Of a DNA stretch of 64,000 nt, positions 16,470 through 25,183 are shown one piece after another; the first letter of the stretch is position 1, and each line of letters opens with the position of its first letter. Both the position numbers and the translations under genes were made by a program. The notes beneath the pieces were generated by a model. It saw only the letters and a program-made list of their open reading frames with translations, had not been told where the DNA came from and searched no databases. Source of the stretch: RGIG4708 sp045538875. GTDB taxonomy: Bacteria; Bacillota; Clostridia; UMGS1810. The DNA is taken from the NCBI GenBank assembly GCA_045538875.1, contig JAZQEG010000009.1, positions 1-64,000 on the forward strand, in the 5' to 3' direction.

Positions 16470-17057
16470 TTAAATTATTGTAAAGTACATTTTGTTAAGA
16501 AAATAACCTCTTTCCTTGCTGCAAACAGGGCAAATGTGAGGTGCTTGAGGCCCTGTGTGAATATGGCCGCAGTTTGTGCATATCCAAACCTGCTCATTTT
16601 TGTTTTGATAAAGTGTGTCATCATCAAAATCATTGAGCAACGCTTTAAAGCGCTGCGCGTGCACATTTTCGATTTTTGCAATCATATCAAAGGTTGCTGC
16701 AATATTGTCAAACCCTTCAGATTTTGCAATATCGCCAAAGGTTTTGTATATTTTTTCATATTCATCTGTTTCGTTGTCTACTGCATATTTGAGGTGGTCT
16801 TTTGTGTTTTTTACTACATTTACGGGATAGCTTGCTGTTATGTCAAAATTAGTAAAGTTTACCTCTTGTAAAAAATCATAAAACACAGTTGCATGTGCCT
16901 GCTCCTGATATGCTGTCAAATCAAATATTTTGCCTATTGCAATATAACCATCATTTTTTGCAATTTGCGAAGCCATATTGTATCTGTTGCGCGCCTGACT
17001 TTCGCCTGCAAATGCACGCATAAGATTAACTTTTGTTTCGCTGTTTTCAAAATTCAT
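16470..17057 (-). CDS. rbr: rubrerythrin
   Basis: A 195-residue peroxide-scavenging protein of anaerobes. The N-terminal four-helix diiron domain is shown by AFAGESQARNRYN and two ExxH-type motifs (EQAHA, ENVHA). The C-terminal rubredoxin-like domain has CTNCGHIH and CPVC, the four iron cysteines. The start at 17057 follows GGAATGGAG, which lies at the edge of the adjacent 177-bp repeat, so the repeat supplies its leader and ribosome binding site. It has its own terminator. Confidence 0.93.
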   Translation of the reverse strand: MNFENSETKVNLMRAFAGESQARNRYNMASQIAKNDGYIAIGKIFDLTAYQEQAHATVFYDFLQEVNFTNFDITASYPVNVVKNTKDHLKYAVDNETDEYEKIYKTFGDIAKSEGFDNIAATFDMIAKIENVHAQRFKALLNDFDDDTLYQNKNEQVWICTNCGHIHTGPQAPHICPVCSKERGYFLNKMYFTII

Positions 17058-17063
17058 AAAAAT

Positions 17064-17417
17064 CTCCATTCCGCCGCCATACGTCGGCACAAATATTAAT
17101 TAAATTTCTCTTATCCGTATGGCAAGGAATGATAAGAGATTTTTACGCCCATGTGCGTTTCTGAGCGAAAGCGAAGAAAAATTCGCACGGGCAATCAAAT
17201 CCGCCGGAGGCAATAATGTGAAAGGAACTTTCACGTTATTCTCCATTCCGCCGCCATACGTCGGCACAAATAGTAATTTGATATCTCTTATCCGTATGGC
17301 AAGGAATGATAAGAGATTTTTACGCCCATGTGCGTTTCTGAGCGAAAGCGAAGAAAAATTCGCACGGGCAATCAAATCCGCCGGAGGCATTAACGTGAAA
17401 GTTTCTTTCACGTTAAA
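17064..17417. repeat. tandem repeat, two units of 177 bp
   Basis: Unit 1 (17064-17240) and unit 2 (17241-17417) are nearly identical, with about ten differences, mostly near unit ends. Each begins CTCCATTCCGCCGCCATACG and contains several hairpins: TCTCTTATC/GATAAGAGA, GCGAAAGC, GTGAAAG/CTTTCAC. 177 is a multiple of three, so both strands stay open, giving repeated ORFs on each strand that I regard as spurious. The block fills the whole gap between the PBP gene and rubrerythrin. Confidence 0.9.
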
Positions 17418-17456
17418 ACCTCCTTTTTGATTATTTTTTTCAAAAAAGAGGTTTTT
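17415..17456 (-). terminator. terminator of the class B PBP gene
   Basis: Read on the minus strand, AACCTCTTTTTTGA pairs with TCAAAAAGGAGGTT, then TTTAACG. It is just after the PBP stop and abuts repeat unit 2. The T tail is short. Confidence 0.5.
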
Positions 17457-17458
17457 AT

Positions 17459-18874
17459 TCATTTATTATTAAAATATGTCCGCATAACCTCACGTGCAAC
17501 GGGTGCTGCTACGCTACCTCCAAAACCCGCATTTTCCATAATTACACTTACTGCAATTTCGGGATTGTCATATGGCGCAAATCCCACAAACCATGCGTGA
17601 GTTTTTTGTTGGTCGGTTGTTGTCATTTCGTTTTCGGCAGTTCCTGTTTTGCCGCACACATCATATCCGTATAGTGCTGCTGCGGTACCTGTGCCCGATT
17701 TTACAACATCTCTCATATAGTCCTTAATAATATTAGCTGTGACAGCGTTTACAGGGTTTGCTATTGTTGACGGCTGCGTTTTTGAAATTGTGGAGTTGCC
17801 GCTTGTTACCTTTGACACAATATACGGCTTTGGCATTAACCCGTCGTTTGCAATTGAGCTTGCAACAAGTGCAAGATGAAGCGGAGTCATAAGAGTTTTG
17901 CCCTGACCTATGGAAAAAATAGCACAATCGAGTGCACCCATTTTTGAAGTGTCATATTTGCTTTTTGAAATTGGGAAATTAAATGGTATTTTACTGCCAA
18001 GCAAAAATCTTTGTGCCAAATCCTTGTGGATTGTGTAATTTATATCCGAACCCATCTTTGCAAAGTATACATTGCTAGATTTTACAAATCCTTTTTTCAG
18101 GTCTGTCTGGCCGTATATACTGCCGCCTGCGTTTGAAATATCCTTGTCGCCAAGGTGTATTTTGCCCTCGTTATCTTCAACAATCTTATTTTGGAGGTTA
18201 TTTTCGAGTATTGCAGCGGCAGTTATTATTTTGTATGTAGAGCCGGGGGCATACATACCCATTGTTGCCCTTGTCAAAAACGGTGAGTTTTCGTCGGAGT
18301 TGAGCTTTGCCCAGTTTTGTGACAGTGAATCTTGCGATGGGTTAAAATCGGGCATACTCACCATTGCTAAAATTTCGCCTGTTTTTGGATTTATGGCAAC
18401 AACAGCGCCTTTGTACCTCTTCATAAGGCTTGCGGCTTTTTGCTGCAGTTTGTGGTTTATTGTAAGGGTAAGATTGTCACCGCTTGTTGTTTCTTTTTGA
18501 AAAATTCTTTTTAAGCTAAAAAACTGTTTAAAGTTGTTGTTGCCCAGCAAATCCTCGTTGTATTGCTTTTCTATAAGTGATTTGCCATATTGTGATGATG
18601 AGTAACCTATAACATGCGAGTATAAATTTTGATAAGGATAAATTCTTTTTTGCTTGCCGTTTTCATCGAGCTCGCTGTACGCAAGTACAGTTCCGTTTCG
18701 GTCGTATATTGTACCTCGTTTTATTTTGGATTCGGCAAGTGTGTTGCGTTGATTGTAATTGCTTTGCACATATTCATCATTGTAGTATATATTTATTGTG
18801 GTGAGGTACACAATAAGTCCCAAAAACAGTATAGAAAAAAAGGACAGTACCCATATTACTTTTTTATTGTTCAT
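17459..18874 (-). CDS. class B penicillin-binding protein (transpeptidase)
   Basis: A 471-residue peptidoglycan transpeptidase with one N-terminal membrane anchor (about 7-28) and the active site outside the cell. After KRGTIYDRNGTVLA comes a short non-penicillin-binding part, then the transpeptidase domain with SxxK in APGSTYKI, SxN in SSNVYF and KTG in CGKTGTAE. It lacks a large dimerisation module and PASTA domains, like the PbpA type associated with division or spore wall synthesis. It is not next to mur, ftsW or rodA genes, so the precise role is open. YigZ lies 19 bases upstream. Confidence 0.9.
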   Translation of the reverse strand: MNNKKVIWVLSFFSILFLGLIVYLTTINIYYNDEYVQSNYNQRNTLAESKIKRGTIYDRNGTVLAYSELDENGKQKRIYPYQNLYSHVIGYSSSQYGKSLIEKQYNEDLLGNNNFKQFFSLKRIFQKETTSGDNLTLTINHKLQQKAASLMKRYKGAVVAINPKTGEILAMVSMPDFNPSQDSLSQNWAKLNSDENSPFLTRATMGMYAPGSTYKIITAAAILENNLQNKIVEDNEGKIHLGDKDISNAGGSIYGQTDLKKGFVKSSNVYFAKMGSDINYTIHKDLAQRFLLGSKIPFNFPISKSKYDTSKMGALDCAIFSIGQGKTLMTPLHLALVASSIANDGLMPKPYIVSKVTSGNSTISKTQPSTIANPVNAVTANIIKDYMRDVVKSGTGTAAALYGYDVCGKTGTAENEMTTTDQQKTHAWFVGFAPYDNPEIAVSVIMENAGFGGSVAAPVAREVMRTYFNNK

Positions 18875-18893
18875 AAGCTTTCCTTCTTTCGTA

Positions 18894-19511
18894 TTATCTG
18901 AACGTGCGCTCTGTTAACTCAGCCTTAATGCTAATACCAAGCTTTTCTTTTATGTCTTTTACAAACTCAACTTCTTTAGTTTCAAGCACAGATATTATAA
19001 GCGAAACATCCTCGCCAAATGCCTTGTCCTCAATTTGAGCATCAAATGTTTTGCATATGTACTCAAGAGTTGTAAGTGCTGAGTAGGGCACAGTAACAGT
19101 GTATATAGCGGCGCTTTGCATTTTTTTGATGCCCGATTCCGCCAGCCCTGTTTTTGCCGAAAGTGTGTATGCTCTCACAAGGCCGCCTGTACCAAGGAGT
19201 GTACCTCCAAAATATCTTGTTACTACGCACACAACATCTGTTACGCCCTCACCTTCAAGCATTTGCATAATGGGTATGCCTGCAGTTTTTGAGGGCTCGC
19301 CGTCGTCGGAGCATTTTTTGACCAAGCCGTCACCCACTATGTATGCATACACATTGTGTCGGGCGTCATAGTGCTTTTTTCGTATGCTGTTTATAAACGC
19401 AATAGCCCCATCCTCTGTTGTAATATGCTTGATATTGCATATAAAACGCGACTTTTTTTCTACAATTTCGGTTGTGGATTGCTTGTCTACTGTTATATAA
19501 GTCGGTGTCAT
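18894..19511 (-). CDS. yigZ: YigZ/IMPACT family protein
   Basis: A 205-residue cytoplasmic protein. The N-terminal IMPACT domain is clear (KKSRFICNIK, HNVYAYIVG, DDGEPSKTAGIPIMQML, VTRYFGGTLLGTGGLVRAY), and a C-terminal ferredoxin-like DUF1949 domain follows. Related eukaryotic IMPACT acts on translational control; the bacterial role is unsettled. I start at the ATG ending at 19511 after GAGGTTAATT rather than the longer reading to 19556. It sits 19 bases upstream of the PBP gene on the same strand. Confidence 0.9.
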   Translation of the reverse strand: MTPTYITVDKQSTTEIVEKKSRFICNIKHITTEDGAIAFINSIRKKHYDARHNVYAYIVGDGLVKKCSDDGEPSKTAGIPIMQMLEGEGVTDVVCVVTRYFGGTLLGTGGLVRAYTLSAKTGLAESGIKKMQSAAIYTVTVPYSALTTLEYICKTFDAQIEDKAFGEDVSLIISVLETKEVEFVKDIKEKLGISIKAELTERTFR

Positions 19512-19597
19512 AATTAACCTCACAAATATATTTATATATTTTAAATTATACATCAAAATTTAACCATTGGCAACATTTATATAACAATTTTCACATA

Positions 19598-19849
19598 TTA
19601 TGATATTTCCCTGTCTGGATACATTTTAATTTCTATAGTGCCTGTGAGTATGTCAGAGTAGCTGTACGAAATCATTTTTTCTTTGTTGGTTTTGGGGTCG
19701 GTTGTTTTTATTACAAATATGCCAGGGTATGCGTTTGCAATTACACATTCCTTTATTTTGTATCTTTTTCGTCCTTTTACTGCTGAGAGCATTACTGTTT
19801 TGCCTATGTTTGATTCAAAAGCTTTTTTAATCTGCTCAATTTTGCTCAT
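19598..19849 (-). CDS. veg: Veg protein
   Basis: An 83-residue Veg family protein (IEQIKKAFESNIGKTVML and KGRKRYKIKECVIANAYPGI), close to the 86 residues in Bacillus, where Veg is abundantly expressed and linked to biofilm gene control. The ATG ending at 19849 follows GGGAGATG. It is divergent from the ger operon. Confidence 0.9.
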   Translation of the reverse strand: MSKIEQIKKAFESNIGKTVMLSAVKGRKRYKIKECVIANAYPGIFVIKTTDPKTNKEKMISYSYSDILTGTIEIKMYPDREIS

Positions 19850-19948
19850 ATATATATCATCTCCCAAAAATATTGTTGACTTGTTGTGCAAAATTTATTC
19901 GTGAATAAAATTATTTCAAATAATAACAATAATTGTGAGGTGGTAAAA

Positions 19949-21544
19949 GTGTTTTTAATATACAAACCCAAAAAAAAGCAATTTGATTTTGAACTGGAGC
20001 AAGATACAAGCACAAAACAAAGGCTGCACACTATGCACAAGGTAAGCACACATATTGAGCAAAACAAAGAGTATATAAAGCAACTTTTTAACACAGATAT
20101 CAACAATGATATTATTATTCGTGATGTTGTTGTATATGTTGGCAGCCAAAAAGTGAAGGCTGTTGTTTATTCGGTAGATGGACTTGTGAACAAGCAGCTT
20201 ATTAACGAAAACATTTTAGAGCCACTTATGCGCTTTAAAGATAACGATTCAAATCAAAAAATTACTGCAGAGTATATAGTACAAAGGTTAATCCCTCAAG
20301 TTCAGCTTGAAATATCCGATAACATATATAACACCGCTCAAAAAATAAATTTTGGCAACGTGGTTATGTTTTTTGATGGGATAGGCAAAGCAATAGTAGC
20401 CGACGTAAAAACCTGGGAGCACCGAAGCGTAGGGGAGCCATCATCTGAACAGGTAATTCAAGGTCCTCAGGAGGGGTTTAACGAGGTTTTAAGGTGCAAC
20501 ACAGCTCTTATACGCAAATCACTAAACAACAGCAATCTTATTGCCCAAAATGTAACACTTGGCAAAACAAGCAAAACAGCAGGCTCAGTTATGTATCTTA
20601 GCAATGTAGCAAACAAAAACCTTGTTAATGAGGTAATTCGCCGCATACAAAACATAGATTGCGAATATATACTTTCAACACTTGATGTAGAGCAGTATAT
20701 TGAAGAAGCATCTTTTTTGCCAATACCCCAGATTGTAACCACCGAGCGCCCCGACAGAGTGTGCAAAAGCTTGGTTGAGGGTAGGGTGGCACTGCTATTA
20801 AACGGCAGCTCACACGCACTTATTATGCCTGCTACACTTTTTGACCTTGCATCATCGGTTGAGGACGATTATCTTAGATATCCTTATTCAATTTTAATAC
20901 GCATAGTGCGTTTTATGGCAATGGCAATTGCCACACTTGCTCCTGCAATTTTTGTTGCCGCCACGCAATACCATCAGGATTTAATACTTAACGAATTGTT
21001 TTTGTCAATTCAGGCATCAAGGCTTTCGGTTCCATTTTCGGTTGTGTTTGAGTTGCTTATTATGGAGCTTTCGTTTGAGCTTATACGCGAGGCAGGAGTA
21101 AGAGTGCCAAAGCACATTGGCTCAACTCTGGGTATAGTTGGAGGGCTGATTTTGGGTACTGCCGCAGTAGATGCAAACATTGTAAGCCCTGTTATGATCA
21201 TTGTAGTGGCAATAACGGGTATTGCATCATTTGCAATTCCATCATATTCACTGTCATTTTCGCTTAGGTTTAGCAGATTTTTGTACGTTTTTGGTGCTGC
21301 TGTGTGTGGATTTTTGGGGTTGTTTGCAGTGTTTTTTGCAAACACTGTTATGTATATGGGCACAAAATCATTTGGCGTTCCTTTTATGTCACCACTTGCA
21401 CCTATGGATAAGTCGGGCTATGAGGGAATACTGTTTAGAAGACCATTGTGGAAGCAGGACAAACGTCCCGAATATTTAAAACCAAAGGACAAAAGCGACA
21501 AAGCGCATATCAGCAGAAAGTGGCTTGGAGGTAACAAAAAGTGA
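19949..21544 (+). CDS. spore germination protein, GerA family A subunit
   Basis: A 531-residue subunit of an inner-spore-membrane nutrient germinant receptor. The N-terminal cytoplasmic half precedes the conserved DVKTWEHRSVGEPSSE and VIQGPQEGFNE motifs. The C-terminal half has about five membrane segments with the conserved RFMAMAIATLAPAIFVA. The GTG at 19949 follows GTGAGGTGG; the upstream in-frame ATG (19886) is unlikely. It is first gene of an A-B-C-(D) operon with overlapping junctions, expected to be forespore-specific. The germinant cannot be read from sequence. Confidence 0.93.
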   Translation: MFLIYKPKKKQFDFELEQDTSTKQRLHTMHKVSTHIEQNKEYIKQLFNTDINNDIIIRDVVVYVGSQKVKAVVYSVDGLVNKQLINENILEPLMRFKDNDSNQKITAEYIVQRLIPQVQLEISDNIYNTAQKINFGNVVMFFDGIGKAIVADVKTWEHRSVGEPSSEQVIQGPQEGFNEVLRCNTALIRKSLNNSNLIAQNVTLGKTSKTAGSVMYLSNVANKNLVNEVIRRIQNIDCEYILSTLDVEQYIEEASFLPIPQIVTTERPDRVCKSLVEGRVALLLNGSSHALIMPATLFDLASSVEDDYLRYPYSILIRIVRFMAMAIATLAPAIFVAATQYHQDLILNELFLSIQASRLSVPFSVVFELLIMELSFELIREAGVRVPKHIGSTLGIVGGLILGTAAVDANIVSPVMIIVVAITGIASFAIPSYSLSFSLRFSRFLYVFGAAVCGFLGLFAVFFANTVMYMGTKSFGVPFMSPLAPMDKSGYEGILFRRPLWKQDKRPEYLKPKDKSDKAHISRKWLGGNKK

Positions 21545-22587
21545 CAGAAATAAAAAAATACAATCATCTTATGATAATGCTTATTGTATCGGCAATGCTA
21601 ACCTTTGGCCTCAATAATTTTGTATTTAGCTCAGCTAATGCAGCGTATATTGAGTGCATATTTTCAAGCGTTTTTGCAGCATTGTTATATACATTGTTGT
21701 ATAACCATAAGGCAGTAAAAAGCCTTTTAAAATCAAATGGTGTAATTGGCAAAATTGTGTGTATTGTGCTTGTGCTTGCATTTTTAACATACAGCGGGGC
21801 TTTTACTGCAAAGCTTGCAACCCTTATAAACAAGTTTTTTATGCAAAAATCACCTTTTGCGTACCTTGTGTTTTTTTGCATATTTCCTGCAGTATTTGGA
21901 GGTTACTTTGGAATAAAATCTACATCAAGGTATGCAAGCATAGTGTGGATTTTTACACTTATTGCAACAGCTTTTATTTTGCTAATGTGCAGCGGTGAAT
22001 ATAATACAGACAATTTATACCCCATAATGGGTAACGGTGTTGCTAATTTAATAATAGGTTCAGCAAACATTTCGGTTTTTGGTGTAGTGCTTGTATATTA
22101 TATTATAATGGCAGATACAGATGCACAAAGCAAAACGGTAAAACGGCAAATTGCAAAATTTATTCTGATATCAGGCTTGTTTGGCGCGTCAATCTGCCTT
22201 GCACTGAGCTTGCTTTTGCCATATCGTGCAGTTGGCTTTGCCGACAATCCATACCTTAGTGTTGCGTCATCTGTAAGAGCAAACTTTATGCTTGAACGGA
22301 GCGAAATCATTGTACTAATTTTGTGGATATTTTGTTCGTTTTTGTGCATAAGTGCATTTTGCGCCGCTGTTTTTTCTGCCTGCACTAAAATGCTTAACCT
22401 TTCGGACAAGGGAGGTATAATAGGCTGTGTATCAGTTATAATTTATGTTGTTGCAATAGTCGCACAAAGGTTTAATTTTACCGATTATCTCATAAATTTT
22501 TCGGCAGATTTACTTACACTTTTGTCAATTTTAGTGCCCGTAGTTGCTTATATAAGATACTTTGTATTACGGAGGATAGATAAATGA
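21541..22587 (+). CDS. spore germination protein, GerA family B subunit
   Basis: A 348-residue protein with about ten membrane segments, of the APC-superfamily-like GerAB family that binds germinant in the receptor. The GTG start overlaps the stop of the A subunit (GTGA). The family call rests on topology, length and operon position, as B subunits are sequence-variable; DNLYPIM fits the family. Confidence 0.88.
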   Translation: MTEIKKYNHLMIMLIVSAMLTFGLNNFVFSSANAAYIECIFSSVFAALLYTLLYNHKAVKSLLKSNGVIGKIVCIVLVLAFLTYSGAFTAKLATLINKFFMQKSPFAYLVFFCIFPAVFGGYFGIKSTSRYASIVWIFTLIATAFILLMCSGEYNTDNLYPIMGNGVANLIIGSANISVFGVVLVYYIIMADTDAQSKTVKRQIAKFILISGLFGASICLALSLLLPYRAVGFADNPYLSVASSVRANFMLERSEIIVLILWIFCSFLCISAFCAAVFSACTKMLNLSDKGGIIGCVSVIIYVVAIVAQRFNFTDYLINFSADLLTLLSILVPVVAYIRYFVLRRIDK

Positions 22588-23576
22588 TAAAAAAATGTGT
22601 ATTTATATTTGCATTTGCTTGTTTGCTGTGCGGCTGCTATGACCAGACGGATATAGAGGACATAAAAAATGTTTCATTAATAATTGTAGATAAAGGCAAT
22701 ATATCATATTGCACCATTACAACTGAGCCTGAGGAAAAAAGTTATGGATACAATGTTTACAATGTAACAACAGATGACTTGTACTATGGCATAAACTCAA
22801 TATGCAATCAAACAGGTAAAGAGGTAAGTCTTTCACATCTTGAAGCAATAGTGTTTACAAAAAACTGCGAGTACAATATTGTAAAAAAAAGCATTAATTC
22901 GCTGCTTGAAGGTACAAATTCACACCCTAAGATTATGACGGCATTTTTGGATGGCGATGCATCAGCATTTTTTGACAAGCTGAGTATCCCGTCAGACACA
23001 ACGGTTAACAAGCTTATAAGCAATGTGTTTGACAACAAATTTACAAGCACAACTCAGTGCAGCGCAATGGAGCTTAGCTGTGCTATGAATTTTGATATGT
23101 CTGGAAAATGCGTACCCGTTGTTTTTTTAGATAATGAGGGTAACATCAAATCAAGTGAGAGTGTGTTTGTAAATAATTACGGCTTTGCTGAGCTTGATGC
23201 AACTACAACTCAATTTTTAAATGCAGCATTTGGCAGAGGCGAAGTTTATGTAAATTACAATAACGCAACAGCCCCCATTGTGTGTAAAAACATTAATTTT
23301 GCCACAAACCTCAACAATATTGACGTAAATGCAAATTTACAAATTTGTTCAGGGCAGAGCCTCGGCGCAAAACAAGCTTTTTCGGATTTTGCAAAAACCG
23401 TAATTGATGATATTGTTGTTAAAAAAAATAATGGCTTTGACTTGCTTAATTTGCAGGGGCAGATGGCTAAAAAATTTAACAGTATATCGTCTTTTGAGCA
23501 ATATATACAAAATAACGGAGGAGTACAAAACTGGCTTAAAAATATAAATGTAAATATTAAAGCAGAGGTGAAATAA
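22584..23576 (+). CDS. spore germination lipoprotein, GerA family C subunit
   Basis: A 330-residue lipoprotein. The signal peptide ends in a lipobox LLCGC with the acylated Cys at residue 18, followed by YDQTDIEDI, the typical GerAC start. The start overlaps the B subunit stop by four bases. GerC proteins are attached to the outer face of the inner spore membrane and need Lgt, which is encoded at 30217. Somewhat shorter than many GerAC proteins. Confidence 0.88.
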   Translation: MIKKCVFIFAFACLLCGCYDQTDIEDIKNVSLIIVDKGNISYCTITTEPEEKSYGYNVYNVTTDDLYYGINSICNQTGKEVSLSHLEAIVFTKNCEYNIVKKSINSLLEGTNSHPKIMTAFLDGDASAFFDKLSIPSDTTVNKLISNVFDNKFTSTTQCSAMELSCAMNFDMSGKCVPVVFLDNEGNIKSSESVFVNNYGFAELDATTTQFLNAAFGRGEVYVNYNNATAPIVCKNINFATNLNNIDVNANLQICSGQSLGAKQAFSDFAKTVIDDIVVKKNNGFDLLNLQGQMAKKFNSISSFEQYIQNNGGVQNWLKNINVNIKAEVK

Positions 23577-23578
23577 AC

Positions 23579-23743
23579 TTGTACAAACTAATATTAATGC
23601 TATGTGCCATTGGTATATTTGTTTACACATTGTCATACGCTGTGTGGGAATGGAAACACAATAACAAATTTGGCTCATGTTTTGTGTATGCTCTTGCATT
23701 TTTTGAAATGGGGTTGTCATTATATACTGTGTTGCAGTATTAA
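23579..23743 (+). CDS. tiny two-membrane-segment protein, candidate germination D subunit
   Basis: A 54-residue ORF starting with TTG two bases after the GerC stop, with GAGGTGA seven bases upstream. It has two hydrophobic segments (about 4-21 and 34-52) separated by WEWKHNNKF. Small two-membrane-segment D subunits are known in some Bacillus GerA-type operons and modulate germination. Position, coupling and topology agree with that role, but I cannot confirm homology. The terminator follows at once. Confidence 0.6.
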   Translation: MYKLILMLCAIGIFVYTLSYAVWEWKHNNKFGSCFVYALAFFEMGLSLYTVLQY

Positions 23744-23758
23744 AAGTGATTATAAATC

Positions 23759-23787
23759 AAAAAGTTGAGGTGTTTACCTCAACTTTT
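23759..23787. terminator. bidirectional terminator between ger operon and rluD
   Basis: AAAAGTTGAGG pairs with CCTCAACTTTT, flanked by A and T runs, so it can work in both directions. The rluD stop codon (23774-23776) lies in its loop. Confidence 0.85.
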
Positions 23788-24670
23788 GTATTAATTCATA
23801 AAAATAATCGGGACTGGGCTTAGTAAATTCCATATACTCATTTGTAACAGGGTGAACAAAACCAATAGTTTTTGCGTGAAGTGCCTGACCACTAAGGTTG
23901 TATGGGTTTTTGTTTGCATACACAGGGTCGCCAACAACAGGGTGTCCAATGTATTGCATATGTACTCTTATTTGATGTGTTCTGCCTGTTTCGAGGCGGC
24001 AACACACATGAGTAGCATTGTTTAAATATTCTATTACTTCAAAATGGGTAACTGCGTGCTTTGAGTTGTTTGGAGTAACCGTCATTTTGAGCCTGTTGGC
24101 AGGATGCCTGCCAATAGGTGCCTCAATGGTGCCTTTTTTGGCTGCAACAATGCCGCTCACAATACACTCATATTCTCGTTTTACAGTTTTGTCCTTAATT
24201 TGCTGCGCAAGGGATAAATGTGCGTCATTGGTTTTTGCTACAAGCAACAACCCCGATGTGTCTTTATCTATACGGTGCACAATCCCAGGGCGCATGACGC
24301 CGTTTATTCCACTCAAATCATCCTTGCAGTGATGCATAAGTGCATTTACCAAGGTTCCGCTGTAATTGCCGCAGGCTGGGTGCACAACCATTCCCTGAGG
24401 CTTGTTTACCACTAAAAGAGATGTGTCCTCGTACACAATATCAAGAGGGATATCCTCAGGGGTAATGTCTGCATATTCGGGGTCGGGGATAGTAACAGAT
24501 ATAACATCGCCTGCTTTGAGCTTGTAATTGGTTTTGACAGCAGCACCGTTAACAAGCACATTTCCATCGTCTATTAACTTTTGAATTTGTGACCTCGTTA
24601 TGCCGTCAATTTCAATATACTTATCTATTCTTGTACCTGCAGTATCACATATAATTTCAATTAATTCCAT
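23774..24670 (-). CDS. rluD: RluA-family 23S rRNA pseudouridine synthase, RluD-like
   Basis: A 298-residue enzyme that isomerises uridines in 23S rRNA. The N-terminal S4 RNA-binding domain (about 12-70; RIDKYIE, RSQIQKLIDDGNVLVNG) precedes the catalytic domain with the HRIDKDTSGLLL motif (catalytic Asp) and GRTHQIRVHMQYIGHPVVGD. It follows lspA by one base, the lspA-ylyB order of Bacillus. The exact uridine targets cannot be told. Confidence 0.9.
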   Translation of the reverse strand: MELIEIICDTAGTRIDKYIEIDGITRSQIQKLIDDGNVLVNGAAVKTNYKLKAGDVISVTIPDPEYADITPEDIPLDIVYEDTSLLVVNKPQGMVVHPACGNYSGTLVNALMHHCKDDLSGINGVMRPGIVHRIDKDTSGLLLVAKTNDAHLSLAQQIKDKTVKREYECIVSGIVAAKKGTIEAPIGRHPANRLKMTVTPNNSKHAVTHFEVIEYLNNATHVCCRLETGRTHQIRVHMQYIGHPVVGDPVYANKNPYNLSGQALHAKTIGFVHPVTNEYMEFTKPSPDYFYELIQKLR

Positions 24671-24671
24671 A

Positions 24672-25121
24672 TTATTTCTCCAGATTTTTGTCTGTTAATA
24701 CAAATACACAAAGCAGTATTGCACCAATTACCACGCAAATGTCTGCAAAGTTAAAAACGGGGTAGTTTACAAAAGTTATTTCTATCATATCTACCACATA
24801 ACCTCGAAAAATTCTGTCTATAAGGTTGCCAATGCCTCCTGATACTATTAAAGATGTACTCCACATATAAAGTGCACTTTTTGGCTTGATTTTAATTGTA
24901 TATATAACAATTGCCACAATCATTACAATTGTAAATGCTATAAAAAACCAACGGTTGTTTTGCAATATCCCAAAAGCTGCACCGCGATTTTCAACATAAG
25001 TAAAGCTTATTATATTTTTAATAAATTCAACAGTACCAACAGGCTTTAATATATTAATTGTACATAGCTTTGTTGCCTGGTCAGCAACTATAAGCAGTAT
25101 TGTAATACACAAATAAATCAT
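24672..25121 (-). CDS. lspA: signal peptidase II
   Basis: A 149-residue membrane aspartyl protease that removes signal peptides from prolipoproteins after Lgt modification. Four membrane segments are visible. Both catalytic aspartates are present, in GNLIDRIFRGYVVDMI and FNFADICVVIG. YVENRGAAFG is the conserved loop. The ATG follows GAGGTATT. It forms a pair with rluD. Its substrates would include the GerC lipoprotein here. Confidence 0.95.
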   Translation of the reverse strand: MIYLCITILLIVADQATKLCTINILKPVGTVEFIKNIISFTYVENRGAAFGILQNNRWFFIAFTIVMIVAIVIYTIKIKPKSALYMWSTSLIVSGGIGNLIDRIFRGYVVDMIEITFVNYPVFNFADICVVIGAILLCVFVLTDKNLEK

Positions 25122-25142
25122 AGCAATACCTCATATTTAAAA

Positions 25143-25175
25143 TTTACAAGCCGCCGTGCTCGGCGGCTTGTAAAC
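25143..25175 (-). terminator. terminator of proS
   Basis: TTTACAAGCCGCC pairs with GGCGGCTTGTAAA around a short loop, between the proS stop and lspA. On the minus strand it is followed by TTTTAAAT. Confidence 0.75.
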
Positions 25176-25183
25176 TAAAATTA

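Noticed and set aside
17100..17462. 120-codon minus-strand ORF and 103-codon plus-strand ORF with internally repeated protein sequence
   Set aside because: Both are translations of the 177-bp tandem DNA repeat, which stays open because 177 is divisible by three. Neither has a good ribosome binding site.
19900..19935. Sigma-G promoter for the ger operon (TGAATA at 19902-19907)
   Set aside because: The matching -10 is poor and the implied start site would fall on the ribosome binding site.
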